A stretch of 64,000 nt of DNA, taken from Streptosporangium pseudovulgare (GTDB lineage Bacteria > Actinomycetota > Actinomycetes > Streptosporangiales > Streptosporangiaceae). How positions within the stretch are numbered: position 1 is the first letter of the stretch; every line of letters starts with the position of its first letter. The notes beneath the pieces are model-generated. The model did no database searches and had not been told where the DNA came from. It saw only the letters and a program-made list of their open reading frames with translations. Shown here piece after piece: positions 17,418 through 24,914 of this stretch. The translations under genes were made by a program, and so were the position numbers. The DNA lies in the NCBI RefSeq assembly GCF_014648055.1, contig NZ_BMQJ01000001.1, positions 310,001-374,000 of the forward strand, given 5' to 3'.

Positions 17418-17566
17418 CTGACGCCTACCGGGTTAGCTGACGGGTTCGGGCAGGGAAGAAGCCCTACGGCGCGTCGGACGCGCCGATTCACCCCTGGCCG
17501 CGTTCCGCGGCCGGTGGGTCCCCGGTTCCGTGCCTCCTGGCTGCACGGATTCGGCCAGCCGCCGCA
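17418..17566 (-). promoter_or_regulatory. ydaO/yuaA-type c-di-AMP riboswitch
   Basis: Read on the minus strand, the leader contains the conserved blocks of the ydaO family in order: GCCGAATCCGTG, CCGGGGACCCA, GGGGTGAATCGG, CGTAGGG, and the closing CCCGAACCCGTCAGCTAACC followed by GGTAGGCGTC. It is close to the element I recall upstream of Streptomyces rpfA. c-di-AMP binding to this class turns expression off in characterised cases. It ends about ten bases before the ribosome site of the NlpC/P60 gene, so translation control is plausible. Boundaries are estimated by eye. Confidence 0.92.
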
Positions 17567-18060
17567 GGTGGGAGTGTCTCTCGCAGGGCGCGGCGGCCGT
17601 ATGGATCTTTTATGGGCTCCGGCATGACGGGCCGGGCTCGGCGCGGCGGCATGGCTTGCTCGCCGCGACGCCAGAAGTTACCCCCGCCCCTCGGGATTCG
17701 GCAAAGGAATCGCAAAAGATACATAGATCGACAACGCTTCCGATGATCGCCGAGTCGCTGTTCAGAGGCCGATTTCACCGGACGAATATGATGCTCGTCA
17801 CACTTCTGTGATCAGCCGTAAAAATCATGATTTCTGTGACGCATATCACGTAATGGTTAAGATCATTGGCGGAATGGCCGGCCGACCCGGGGACGGACGC
17901 GCCACGGAGACGACAAGCCCGGGGACGGGCGCGCGGGCTCTGGCGCTCCATGTCGCCGTCGCGGCGTTCCGGGCGGGGGTGATGAGCTCCGTTCCCAGGT
18001 CGCCGGGCCAGGCGACGCGACCATCATGCCGCCGCCTCCTCATGCCCGGCTCGCGGGGGG
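17567..18060. other. AT-richer divergent regulatory region without a gene
   Basis: This half-kilobase separates the riboswitch leader from the serine hydrolase. It has no convincing gene. The part from about 17690 to 17870 is much richer in A and T than the rest of the window and contains two palindromes: TCACA-CTTC-TGTGA at 17798-17811 and TGTGA-N6-TCAC at 17835-17850. A TTGTCG box near 17745 on the minus strand could be part of the NlpC promoter. From about 17880 to 18060 the DNA is GC-rich and featureless to me. Confidence 0.6.
17835..17850. promoter_or_regulatory. Candidate Crp-family binding site
   Basis: The sequence TGTGACGCATATCACG fits the Crp half-site pair TGTGA-N6-TCAC, with one base off the full TCACA arm. 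In M. tuberculosis and Streptomyces, Crp controls wall-resuscitation genes such as rpfA, some of which also carry a c-di-AMP riboswitch, so a Crp site upstream of the riboswitch gene fits. It lies about 270 bases upstream of the riboswitch and about 330 bases upstream of the serine hydrolase. Confidence 0.5.
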
Positions 18061-18112
18061 ACTCCGTGTATCGCGGACGTATCGAAAACCGCATACGCCG
18101 CTGCAACGGTCC
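18061..18112 (+). repeat. 52-bp operator/promoter repeat, copy 1
   Basis: This block is 44/52 identical by my count to the one at 19472-19523. It holds GTATC boxes at 18068 and 18079, exactly 11 bases apart, then CGCATAC in reverse orientation after another 11. Eleven-base direct repeats are typical for OmpR/PhoB-type response regulators, and one is encoded at 20314. It lies 71 bases before the serine hydrolase ATG. Confidence 0.7.
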
Positions 18113-18183
18113 GGCGTCTTCGGTGAAGGCGTGAACCATCACGCATCACCGTCGGCGCCGGCTTCGGTGTCCGGGAAAGGACC

Positions 18184-19431
18184 ATGATCATGAATTCGGA
18201 TTCGGTACCTGGCATCGACCGGCGGCGGCTGGTCAAATGGGGCGGGCTGGCGGCCGCCGGCGTGGTGGCGGCCGGCACGCCGCTGGTGAGCGCCGGGACC
18301 GGCCACGCCGACTCGTCCGGGCCCGGCCGGATCCCGCCGGACACCCTGCCCGGCGGGGCCTATGACCGGTACGTGGCGCGGCTGGCCGCCGAGGGCAGGT
18401 TCTCCGGTGTGGTGCTGCTGTCGCACCGGGGCCGGACGGTGCTGTCCCGCAGCTACGGCATGGCGGACGAGAAGAGAGGGATCCGCAACCACGAGGGCAC
18501 CGCGTTCAGTCTCAGTTCGGCCGGCAAACCGTTCCACGCGGTGGCCGTTCTGCAGCTGGCGCAGCGAGGCAGGTTGCAGCTGACCGACACGGTGGGCGAA
18601 CACCTGACGGGCTTCGCCCCGGAGATCGCCGACCGGGTGACCATCCACCACCTGCTGTCCGGCACCTCGGGGCTGGACATGCCGGACGAGGACGTGCAAC
18701 GCGTCTTCCAGAGCCGGGACGAGGTGCACGACCACTACGTGCGGCGGGCCCGGCAGGCGAGACCGGTGGGCGTCCCGGGCACTCCCACCACCGCTCACGC
18801 GGAGGCCGAGGTCACCATTCCCGCGCTGATCGTGGAGGCCGTGACCGGCATGACGTACTGGGACTACGTCCAGGAGAACATCTTCAAGCGCTGCGGCATG
18901 ACCGGCTCGGCGTTCCGCACCAGGCCGCAGTGGCTCACCGGCGAGCACATCGCGCACCCGTACATGAAGCTGGCCGACGGCAGCGTGGTGGACGCCCTCC
19001 GCAACCTGGACAAGGGCAGCCCGTACCCGTACGTACTGGGCAAAAATCCGGGCCGCAGCTTCATCGACGCCCCCGGGGACGGCGGCTTCGCCACCGCGCC
19101 GGATCTGGTCCGGTTCGCACACGCGCTGCGCGACGGCACGGTGCTGGACCGGCCCTGGGCCGACGTGCTCACCGCGGCCAAGATCCCCCACCAACCGGCG
19201 TCGTTCGGGTCGTACGGGATCCCGGTCAGCATCGTCAACGGCCAGTGGGTGTTCCAGCGTGCCGGCGGCAACCCCGGCGTCGGCGCCAACTGGAGCATCT
19301 ACCCCGGCACCGGCTGGGTCGGCGTCATCCTCTCCAACCGCGACTCCGACGGCGTGTCGCTGCAGGACATGATCGGGCGGGAGACGCAGGCCGTCACCGG
19401 GGCTTCGCCCGGCGACGGGGGTGGTGGCTGA
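18184..19431 (+). CDS. Tat-exported beta-lactamase-family serine hydrolase, degenerate active site
   Basis: The 415-residue protein starts with a twin-arginine signal (DRRRLVKWGGLAAAG) and a class C beta-lactamase/esterase fold. The SxxK motif is S112-A-G-K115. The usual YSN motif after PGT is replaced by AHA (context PGTPTTAHAEAEV), and the HGG/KTG strand reads RAGGNPG, so the tyrosine general base and the third motif are absent. The downstream GGFATAPDLVRFAHAL and VILSNRD segments are normal for the family. It may be a weak hydrolase or a peptidoglycan-binding sensor. The start is ATG 18184 or ATG 18190, with AAAGGA upstream. It shares an upstream repeat with the next gene. Confidence 0.85.
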   Translation: MIMNSDSVPGIDRRRLVKWGGLAAAGVVAAGTPLVSAGTGHADSSGPGRIPPDTLPGGAYDRYVARLAAEGRFSGVVLLSHRGRTVLSRSYGMADEKRGIRNHEGTAFSLSSAGKPFHAVAVLQLAQRGRLQLTDTVGEHLTGFAPEIADRVTIHHLLSGTSGLDMPDEDVQRVFQSRDEVHDHYVRRARQARPVGVPGTPTTAHAEAEVTIPALIVEAVTGMTYWDYVQENIFKRCGMTGSAFRTRPQWLTGEHIAHPYMKLADGSVVDALRNLDKGSPYPYVLGKNPGRSFIDAPGDGGFATAPDLVRFAHALRDGTVLDRPWADVLTAAKIPHQPASFGSYGIPVSIVNGQWVFQRAGGNPGVGANWSIYPGTGWVGVILSNRDSDGVSLQDMIGRETQAVTGASPGDGGGG

Positions 19432-19471
19432 AACGGTCCGGCGGCGGAGGTGCCGGGCGGAGGTGCCGGGC

Positions 19472-19523
19472 ACTCCGTGTATCGCGGACGTATCCGAAAT
19501 CGGATACGTCACCGCAACGGCCC
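19472..19523 (+). repeat. 52-bp operator/promoter repeat, copy 2
   Basis: Second copy of the block at 18061. GTATC boxes occur at 19479 and 19490, again 11 bases apart, and the second forms a perfect palindrome, CGTATCCG-AAAT-CGGATACG (19489-19508). It lies 19 bases before the VanZ-like gene. The first 23 bases are identical in both copies. Confidence 0.7.
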
Positions 19524-19542
19524 TCCATCTCCAATGGGAGAC

Positions 19543-20247
19543 ATGAACCGAAGTGCATCCCTGTCAGCACCGCTCCGCCGCGCGCGCGGCATCGTGCTCG
19601 CCGACCTGGCGGTCCTCGGCCTGGCGGGGCTGGTGTTCGTCGTACGGCGGCCGCTCATGATGTCCGCCCCGACATGCATGGCCGGCCGATGGCACGGCTG
19701 CCTCGACACGGAGAACGGCGTGCTGCTCATGACGCTGGTCGCGCTGCCGCCGGCCGCTCTGGCGGCGTGGGCTCTGGCGCGCCGCCGGCGTGCCGCCGGC
19801 GCCGCGTCGGCGTGGCGGACGTCGCTGGCCGAGGTGGGCATGGTCTACGGGACGGTGCCGTTCGTATGGATGACCATGATGCCGGGCCCGGGGGCGGGCA
19901 TCGTCCCCGGCCGGGTGAGTCTGGTCCCGCTGCGGGATCTGCTCACCATGGGGCCCGTCGGCATCGGCGGCAACCTGCTGGTGTTCGCGGCGCTGGGGTT
20001 CTTCGCCCCGATGCGGTTCGCGGCGCTGGCGTCCGCGCCGCGGATCCTGGCGCTCGGGGCGGGCTGCTCGGTCGTGGTCGAAACCGCACAGTACGTCCTG
20101 TGGCTGGACCGGGTGTCGTCGGTGGACGACGTGCTGGTCAACGCCGCCGGCGCCGCGCTGGCCGCGCTGGCGTCGCGCCGCTGGTGGCGCACCACCGCGG
20201 AAGCGCCGCCGGACCGGTCTCGCCCCGCGCCGGCGTCGGCGGACTGA
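19543..20247 (+). CDS. VanZ-like membrane protein
   Basis: This 234-residue protein has about five transmembrane helices and the VanZ family signatures in the C-terminal half: GNLLVFAALGFFAPMRF, VVVETAQYVL (the ETxQ motif) and SSVDDVLVNAAGAALAAL (DVxxNxxG). VanZ proteins give low-level teicoplanin resistance in enterococci and otherwise have unclear envelope roles. Start ATG 19543 has GGGAG only two bases upstream, so translation may be leaderless or the start slightly different. It sits between the serine hydrolase and the two-component genes, all on one strand. Confidence 0.88.
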   Translation: MNRSASLSAPLRRARGIVLADLAVLGLAGLVFVVRRPLMMSAPTCMAGRWHGCLDTENGVLLMTLVALPPAALAAWALARRRRAAGAASAWRTSLAEVGMVYGTVPFVWMTMMPGPGAGIVPGRVSLVPLRDLLTMGPVGIGGNLLVFAALGFFAPMRFAALASAPRILALGAGCSVVVETAQYVLWLDRVSSVDDVLVNAAGAALAALASRRWWRTTAEAPPDRSRPAPASAD

Positions 20248-20313
20248 GCCGCGTGTCCGATGTGCGCGTCTTCGCATACCCCGGCGATATGTCGTGCTGC
20301 CTAGGCTTCAGAC

Positions 20314-21036
20314 ATGCGCGTACTGATCGTGGAGGACGAGCCCTACCTGGCCGAGGCCGTCCGTGACGGTCTGCGGCTGGAGGCGATCGCCGCCGACATC
20401 GCCGGCGACGGCGACTCCGCCCTGGAACTGCTCAGCGTCAACTCCTACGACCTCGCGGTCCTCGACCGCGACATCCCCGGCCCCTCCGGCGACGAGATCG
20501 CCCGGCACATCGTCGCCTCCGGCAGCGGCATCCCGATCCTCATGCTCACCGCCGCCGACCGGATCGACGACAAGGCTTCCGGATTCGGGCTCGGCGCCGA
20601 CGACTACCTCACCAAACCGTTCGACCTTCGAGAGCTCGTGATGCGGCTGAGGGCGCTCGACCGCAGGCGCGCGCACGCCCGGCCCCCGGTCAGGGAGATC
20701 GCGGGCCTGCGGGTGGACCCCTTCCGCCGGGAGGTCTTCCGGGACGGACGCTACGTGGCGCTCACCCGCAAGCAGTTCGCCGTGCTCGAAGTCCTCGTCG
20801 CCGCCGAAGGCGGTGTCGTCAGCGCCGAAGAGCTGCTGGAGCGGGCCTGGGACGGGAACGCCGACCCCTTCACCAACGCCGTCCGCATCACCGTCTCCGC
20901 ATTGCGCAAACGACTCGGCGAACCATGGCTCATCGCCACGGTGCCCGGCGTCGGCTACCGAATCGACACCGGCATCGACACCGGCACCGGCGCCGGCACA
21001 GGGCACGGACCCCGCCCGCCCCGGCGGCACCCGTGA
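20314..21036 (+). CDS. OmpR/PhoB-family response regulator
   Basis: The 240-residue regulator has a receiver domain with acidic pair E7/D8, phosphoacceptor D51 in LAVLDRD and the lysine in DYLTKPF, then a winged-helix DNA-binding domain (about residues 125-220) with LTRKQFAVLEVL and TNAVRITVSALRKRLG, ending GVGYRI. A short Gly/Thr-rich tail follows. It probably controls the envelope genes directly upstream, whose promoters carry 11-bp repeats suited to this class. TAGGCT lies six bases before the ATG, pointing to a leaderless transcript. Its stop overlaps the kinase start. Confidence 0.93.
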   Translation: MRVLIVEDEPYLAEAVRDGLRLEAIAADIAGDGDSALELLSVNSYDLAVLDRDIPGPSGDEIARHIVASGSGIPILMLTAADRIDDKASGFGLGADDYLTKPFDLRELVMRLRALDRRRAHARPPVREIAGLRVDPFRREVFRDGRYVALTRKQFAVLEVLVAAEGGVVSAEELLERAWDGNADPFTNAVRITVSALRKRLGEPWLIATVPGVGYRIDTGIDTGTGAGTGHGPRPPRRHP

Positions 21037-22253
21037 CCAGGCGCCCGGGGCTCAGCGCCCGGCTGAGACTCACCATCAGCTACGCCGGGTTCCTCCTGCT
21101 CGCCGGCGCTCTCCTGCTGGCCGTGGTGTGGGTGTTCCTGCTGCGCTACGTGCCCGACGGCACGCTCATGACCGGGCCGAGGGGCGGCGGGCCCGGGGCG
21201 CCGGCCCCGCGGCTCATCCCCAACCGCACCGACCTCCAGCGCGCCTTCGTCCCCCGCGCGGCCCAGGCACTGGCCTTTCTGCTGGCGTTCGGCCTGCTGG
21301 GCGGATGGGTCCTCGCCGGCCGGATGCTCGCGCCGCTCACCCAGATCACGGACGCGGTCCGGGCGGCCGGGAACGGGTCGCTGTCCCACCGGATCCGCCT
21401 GAAGGGCCGCCAGGACGAATTCCGGGAACTCTCCGACGCGTTCGACTCGATGCTCGAACAACTGGAGTCCCATGTCGCCGAGCAACGGAGGTTCGCCGCG
21501 AACGCCTCCCACGAGCTGCGAACCCCGCTGGCGATCTCGCGGACGCTCCTCGACGTCGCCCGCCGGGACCCCACGCGGAACCGGGACGAACTCATCGAAC
21601 GCCTGCGCACCGTCAACCAGCGGGCGATCGGCCTCACCGAGGCCCTCCTGCTGCTCGGCCGCGGCGACCGCGGGAACTTCACCCGCGAGGGCGTCGACCT
21701 CTCCCTCCTCGCCGAAGAGGCCGCCGAGACCCTGCTTCCCCTCGCCGAACAGCGCCGGATCACGCTGGACGTCACCGGCGGGGCGGCCCGGACCGACGGC
21801 TCCGCCGAGCTCCTGCTGCGGATGGTGACGAACCTCGTCCAGAACGCCATCGTCCACAACCTCCCCTCCGGCGGCACCGTGACGGTCCACACCGAGGCGC
21901 ACGACGGCACGAGCGTGCTGCGGGTCGAGAACACGGGTCGCCGGCTCCCACCGGAACTGGTGCCGACCCTCACCGAACCCTTCCGGCGCGGAACGGAGCG
22001 TGTACGCACCGGCGAACACGCCGGCGTCGGGCTCGGCCTGGCCATCGTGCGCAGCATCGTCCGCGCCCACGACGGGGCCCTCGACCTCGTCCCCCGCCCC
22101 GACGGGGGTCTCCTCGTCACGGTGCGGCTTCCCGGCACGCCGACGGCCGGGACCGGCCCGGCCTCGTCGGCCTCGCGGTCGACGCGCCCCGGAGAGGGCC
22201 GGCTCAGGGACGGACGGCGCCGACCAGGCCGCTGCGCAGGGGAGAGATCTTGA
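21033..22253 (+). CDS. Sensor histidine kinase, partner of the upstream regulator
   Basis: The 406-residue kinase starts at GTG 21033, overlapping the regulator stop by four bases. It has two transmembrane helices (about residues 15-38 and 77-97) around a short 38-residue extracytoplasmic loop, a HAMP domain (about 97-150), the phosphoacceptor H160 in ASHELRTPL, an N-box NLVQNAIVHN and a G-box GVGLGLAIV. The small sensor loop suggests intramembrane or envelope-stress sensing rather than binding a large ligand. Its last 50 bases overlap the end of the convergent NlpC gene. Confidence 0.93.
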   Translation: MTRRPGLSARLRLTISYAGFLLLAGALLLAVVWVFLLRYVPDGTLMTGPRGGGPGAPAPRLIPNRTDLQRAFVPRAAQALAFLLAFGLLGGWVLAGRMLAPLTQITDAVRAAGNGSLSHRIRLKGRQDEFRELSDAFDSMLEQLESHVAEQRRFAANASHELRTPLAISRTLLDVARRDPTRNRDELIERLRTVNQRAIGLTEALLLLGRGDRGNFTREGVDLSLLAEEAAETLLPLAEQRRITLDVTGGAARTDGSAELLLRMVTNLVQNAIVHNLPSGGTVTVHTEAHDGTSVLRVENTGRRLPPELVPTLTEPFRRGTERVRTGEHAGVGLGLAIVRSIVRAHDGALDLVPRPDGGLLVTVRLPGTPTAGTGPASSASRSTRPGEGRLRDGRRRPGRCAGERS

Positions 22254-23187
22254 CGACGTCGCCGGTCTGCGGGGCGTGGACCATCTTCCCGCCGCCGACG
22301 TAGATGCCGACGTGCCCCAGGCCGTGGCTGAAGACGAGGTCCCCGGGCTGGAGGGAGCTCACCGGCACCCGGCGGCTCGCCCCCCAGCTCCACTGCTCCC
22401 AGGTCGTGCGGGGCAGGCTGACGCCCCCGCTGCGCCAGGACGCCTGGACGAGCCCGGAGCAGTCCCAGCCGCCCGGCCCCGTCCCGCCGAACCGGTAGGG
22501 CTTGCCGATCTGGGCGTAGGCGAAGGCGAGGGCGGTGCGGGCGTTGCCGGAGGCCGGGCCGTTGTACTTCATCCCGGTGCTGTTGGGATCGCCCTGCTGG
22601 TAGGTGCCCAGCTCGTTCAGGAGCTTGGTCTGGGCCCTGACCATCTTCTCGACCTTGGCCTTCTCACCGGCCAGCTCGTCACGTGTCTTGTCGGCCTCGC
22701 TGAGGGCGGCCTTGGCCTGATTCCGGTTGTCGCGCAGCGTCTTGGTCGCCTCGTCGAAGGCGTTGAGGTACCGGGCGCGGGCGGCGGCCATCTGGTCGGC
22801 CGCGGCCATGCTGCTCAGCAGGGCCCCGGGGTCGCCCTGGTTGATCAGGCCCTCCCAGCCGGTCACGGAGCCGTACTGGTAGGAGCTGACCGCCATCATG
22901 ATGAGCTCCTTGCGCAGGTCGGCGACCTTGGCCGTCTGGCGGGCGAGGTCACCGTCCAGCGCCTTGTACTTCTTGCGGGCCTTCTTCCACTTCTCGCCCG
23001 CCTGGTTGTACTTCTCAACGATCTTGTCCGCCTGGTCGTTGAGCTTCGCCAGCTTCCGCTTGGCCTCGGCGAGCGTGGGCCTCGGATCGGCGGCCGCGCC
23101 GCCCATCGGCACCAGGAACAGCGCGAGGGCGAGCCCCGCGGCCACCGGTACACGTCCGAACCAAACCGGCTTACCCGCCACGGCCAC
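22204..23187 (-). CDS. NlpC/P60 peptidoglycan endopeptidase with coiled-coil domain (RipA-like)
   Basis: This 327-residue secreted enzyme has a signal peptide (about residues 1-33, ending GGAAA), a long alpha-helical coiled coil (about 38-190) and a C-terminal NlpC/P60 domain with WDCSGLVQASW (catalytic Cys), LGHVGIYVGGG (His) and MVHAPQTGD. It matches actinobacterial D,L-endopeptidases acting on wall stem peptides at division; the counterpart by position is Rv2190c. The start is GTG 23187. No c-di-AMP riboswitch precedes this copy; a TACTAT box lies near 23223 on the minus strand. Confidence 0.92.
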   Translation of the reverse strand: MAVAGKPVWFGRVPVAAGLALALFLVPMGGAAADPRPTLAEAKRKLAKLNDQADKIVEKYNQAGEKWKKARKKYKALDGDLARQTAKVADLRKELIMMAVSSYQYGSVTGWEGLINQGDPGALLSSMAAADQMAAARARYLNAFDEATKTLRDNRNQAKAALSEADKTRDELAGEKAKVEKMVRAQTKLLNELGTYQQGDPNSTGMKYNGPASGNARTALAFAYAQIGKPYRFGGTGPGGWDCSGLVQASWRSGGVSLPRTTWEQWSWGASRRVPVSSLQPGDLVFSHGLGHVGIYVGGGKMVHAPQTGDVVKISPLRSGLVGAVRP

Positions 23188-23440
23188 AGTGCCGCCTCCC
23201 CAGTGCGAAGACCTGGGGCGAAATAGTACAGAACAGGTAAGGACTGGCTCACCTTTTTGGGGGTTTTACTTGGTTTCGAAGCGATCTCTCCCGATGGTCC
23301 GGCGCCCCCGGCCGGCCGGCCCGCCCGGCGCGGCGGCGCCGGCGCGGGAGAGGCGGGCACGGAAGGGGCCGGAACGGCCCGGGAAGGGCCCCGGAGCCCC
23401 GGGGGGACCATCTCCCGTGGCCGTCGGCGGCGTGCGAGCC

Positions 23441-24763
23441 TCAGGTGCGCCCGAGACGCCGCAGCAGCAGCACCGAGGGCACCGGCCGGGCGCCCATCCG
23501 GCGGACCGACTCGGCCACCTCCCGGTCGGAGGAGACCACCGCGACGGCGCGGCCGACCGGCTCGGCGCGGACGAGCTGGCGGATGAGGTCGTCGGCGATC
23601 TGCCCCGGGGAGCTGAACATCACCCGCACCCCCCGCGGGGCCGACACCGGCACCGGGCCGTTCAGCTCGGCGCCGTCGAAGACGCAGGTCAGCTCGACCC
23701 GGGTCTGCGCGTACAGCGCACCGAGGCCGGTGAGCAGCCGGGCGCGCTGGTCGGCCAGGGTGAGCGTGCCGTACCCGGTCTTGGTGACGTTGTAGCCGTC
23801 CACGATCACGTGGATCTGCGGCAGCGCGAGCAGCTGGTCGAGCAGGGCCGGGTCGTCGTCGGCGAGCGCCCGCGCGGGCACCGCCTGGGCCCCCTGCCCG
23901 CCGGGCGCCACCGAGAGCACCGAGTCGGCGGGCCGGTTGATGCCGGAGGGCAGGGCGAGCTCCCGGCGCAGCCCGGCGGCGGCGTCCTGAAGGGCGTCGA
24001 GCAGCATGCGGACCTTGGCGTCCTCCAGGCTGCGGCCCTCGCGGGCGGCCCGGCGGCTGGTCTCCAGCTGCCGCTCGGCGTCGGCGAGGCGCTCGCGCAG
24101 GCGGCGCAGCTCGCTCTCCCCCGCGCTGCCCGCCGACGCGGCGGCGGCCTTGGCCTCGCGGGCCTCCTCCTCCGCCTCGGCGGCCCGCGCCTCGGCGGCC
24201 CGGGCGCGCTCACGGGCGTCGTGCAGCCGGCGGCGCAGGTCGGAGATCTCCGAACGGGCGCCCTTGAGCTGCTCGCGCAGCCGTTCGCCCTCCTCCTTGG
24301 CGGCGGCCTTCTGCGCGGCGAGCTGCTCGCGCAGCCGGGTGACGGTCTGCTCCATCGCCGAGCCCTCGGCCACGGCGGCCGACCGCTCCAGGTCGTCGCG
24401 GGCGGCCTCGACCATGTCCGCCCAGCCGGGCGGGCGCGTGAGGTAGGCCGCGGCGGCCACCAGGGACGGCTCTGCCGCCGGCGGCGCCACGCCCTCGGCG
24501 AGGCTCGCCACCAGGTCGGGCCACTCGGCCGCCAGCGCCTCGGCGACCAGTTCCCGGAACTCCTTGTCGTTCTCCAGCTGGGCGGCGATCGGCGCGCCTC
24601 CCAGCCTGGCCCGCTTGCGCGGGTCGAACCTCGCGATCCCCTTGAGCTGGGAGGGCACGGCGGCGGCGGGCATCGCCCCCAGGATCTGCGCCGCCAGCTC
24701 CACGACGTGTGAGCGGACCTGCTCGGGTAACGGACGAGACAGGCCCTCTCCGGCTGAACTCAT
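23441..24763 (-). CDS. NYN-domain RNase-like protein with coiled coil
   Basis: The 440-residue protein has an N-terminal helical region (about 1-115), a long Ala/Arg/Glu coiled coil (about 130-235) and a C-terminal NYN (YacP-like) domain starting IHVIVDGYNVTK, with conserved acids at VDGYN, CVFDGAE and SSDREVAE. NYN domains have PIN-type nuclease folds and process or decay RNA. The ATG at 24763 follows AGGGG; a GTG one codon earlier is also open. It diverges from the DEDD exonuclease gene. It was not part of the mycobacterial order as I recall it. Confidence 0.87.
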   Translation of the reverse strand: MSSAGEGLSRPLPEQVRSHVVELAAQILGAMPAAAVPSQLKGIARFDPRKRARLGGAPIAAQLENDKEFRELVAEALAAEWPDLVASLAEGVAPPAAEPSLVAAAAYLTRPPGWADMVEAARDDLERSAAVAEGSAMEQTVTRLREQLAAQKAAAKEEGERLREQLKGARSEISDLRRRLHDARERARAAEARAAEAEEEAREAKAAAASAGSAGESELRRLRERLADAERQLETSRRAAREGRSLEDAKVRMLLDALQDAAAGLRRELALPSGINRPADSVLSVAPGGQGAQAVPARALADDDPALLDQLLALPQIHVIVDGYNVTKTGYGTLTLADQRARLLTGLGALYAQTRVELTCVFDGAELNGPVPVSAPRGVRVMFSSPGQIADDLIRQLVRAEPVGRAVAVVSSDREVAESVRRMGARPVPSVLLLRRLGRT

Positions 24764-24914
24764 CACGGGCCCCTACTCGGATCGGTCTTGACGTCAAGGG
24801 TACGGCCAGCCCGCGACGGCACCGACCTGAGCGGAGATCACCGGCTCCGGCCCGACCGGCGCGCGCCGGGGGCCGGACGGCGAATGTCGGTGGCGGCTTC
24901 TATGGTCTTGAGCC

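Noticed and set aside
18184-22253. A vancomycin-resistance cluster
   Set aside because: There is a VanZ-like gene and a two-component system, but no vanH, vanA or vanX, so D-Ala-D-Lac resistance is not supported.
23257-23440. GC-rich spacer with CCCCGGAGCCCCGGGG-like palindromes as a regulatory element
   Set aside because: Several overlapping short stems are possible and none stands out; it is likely just the end region of the NYN gene transcript.
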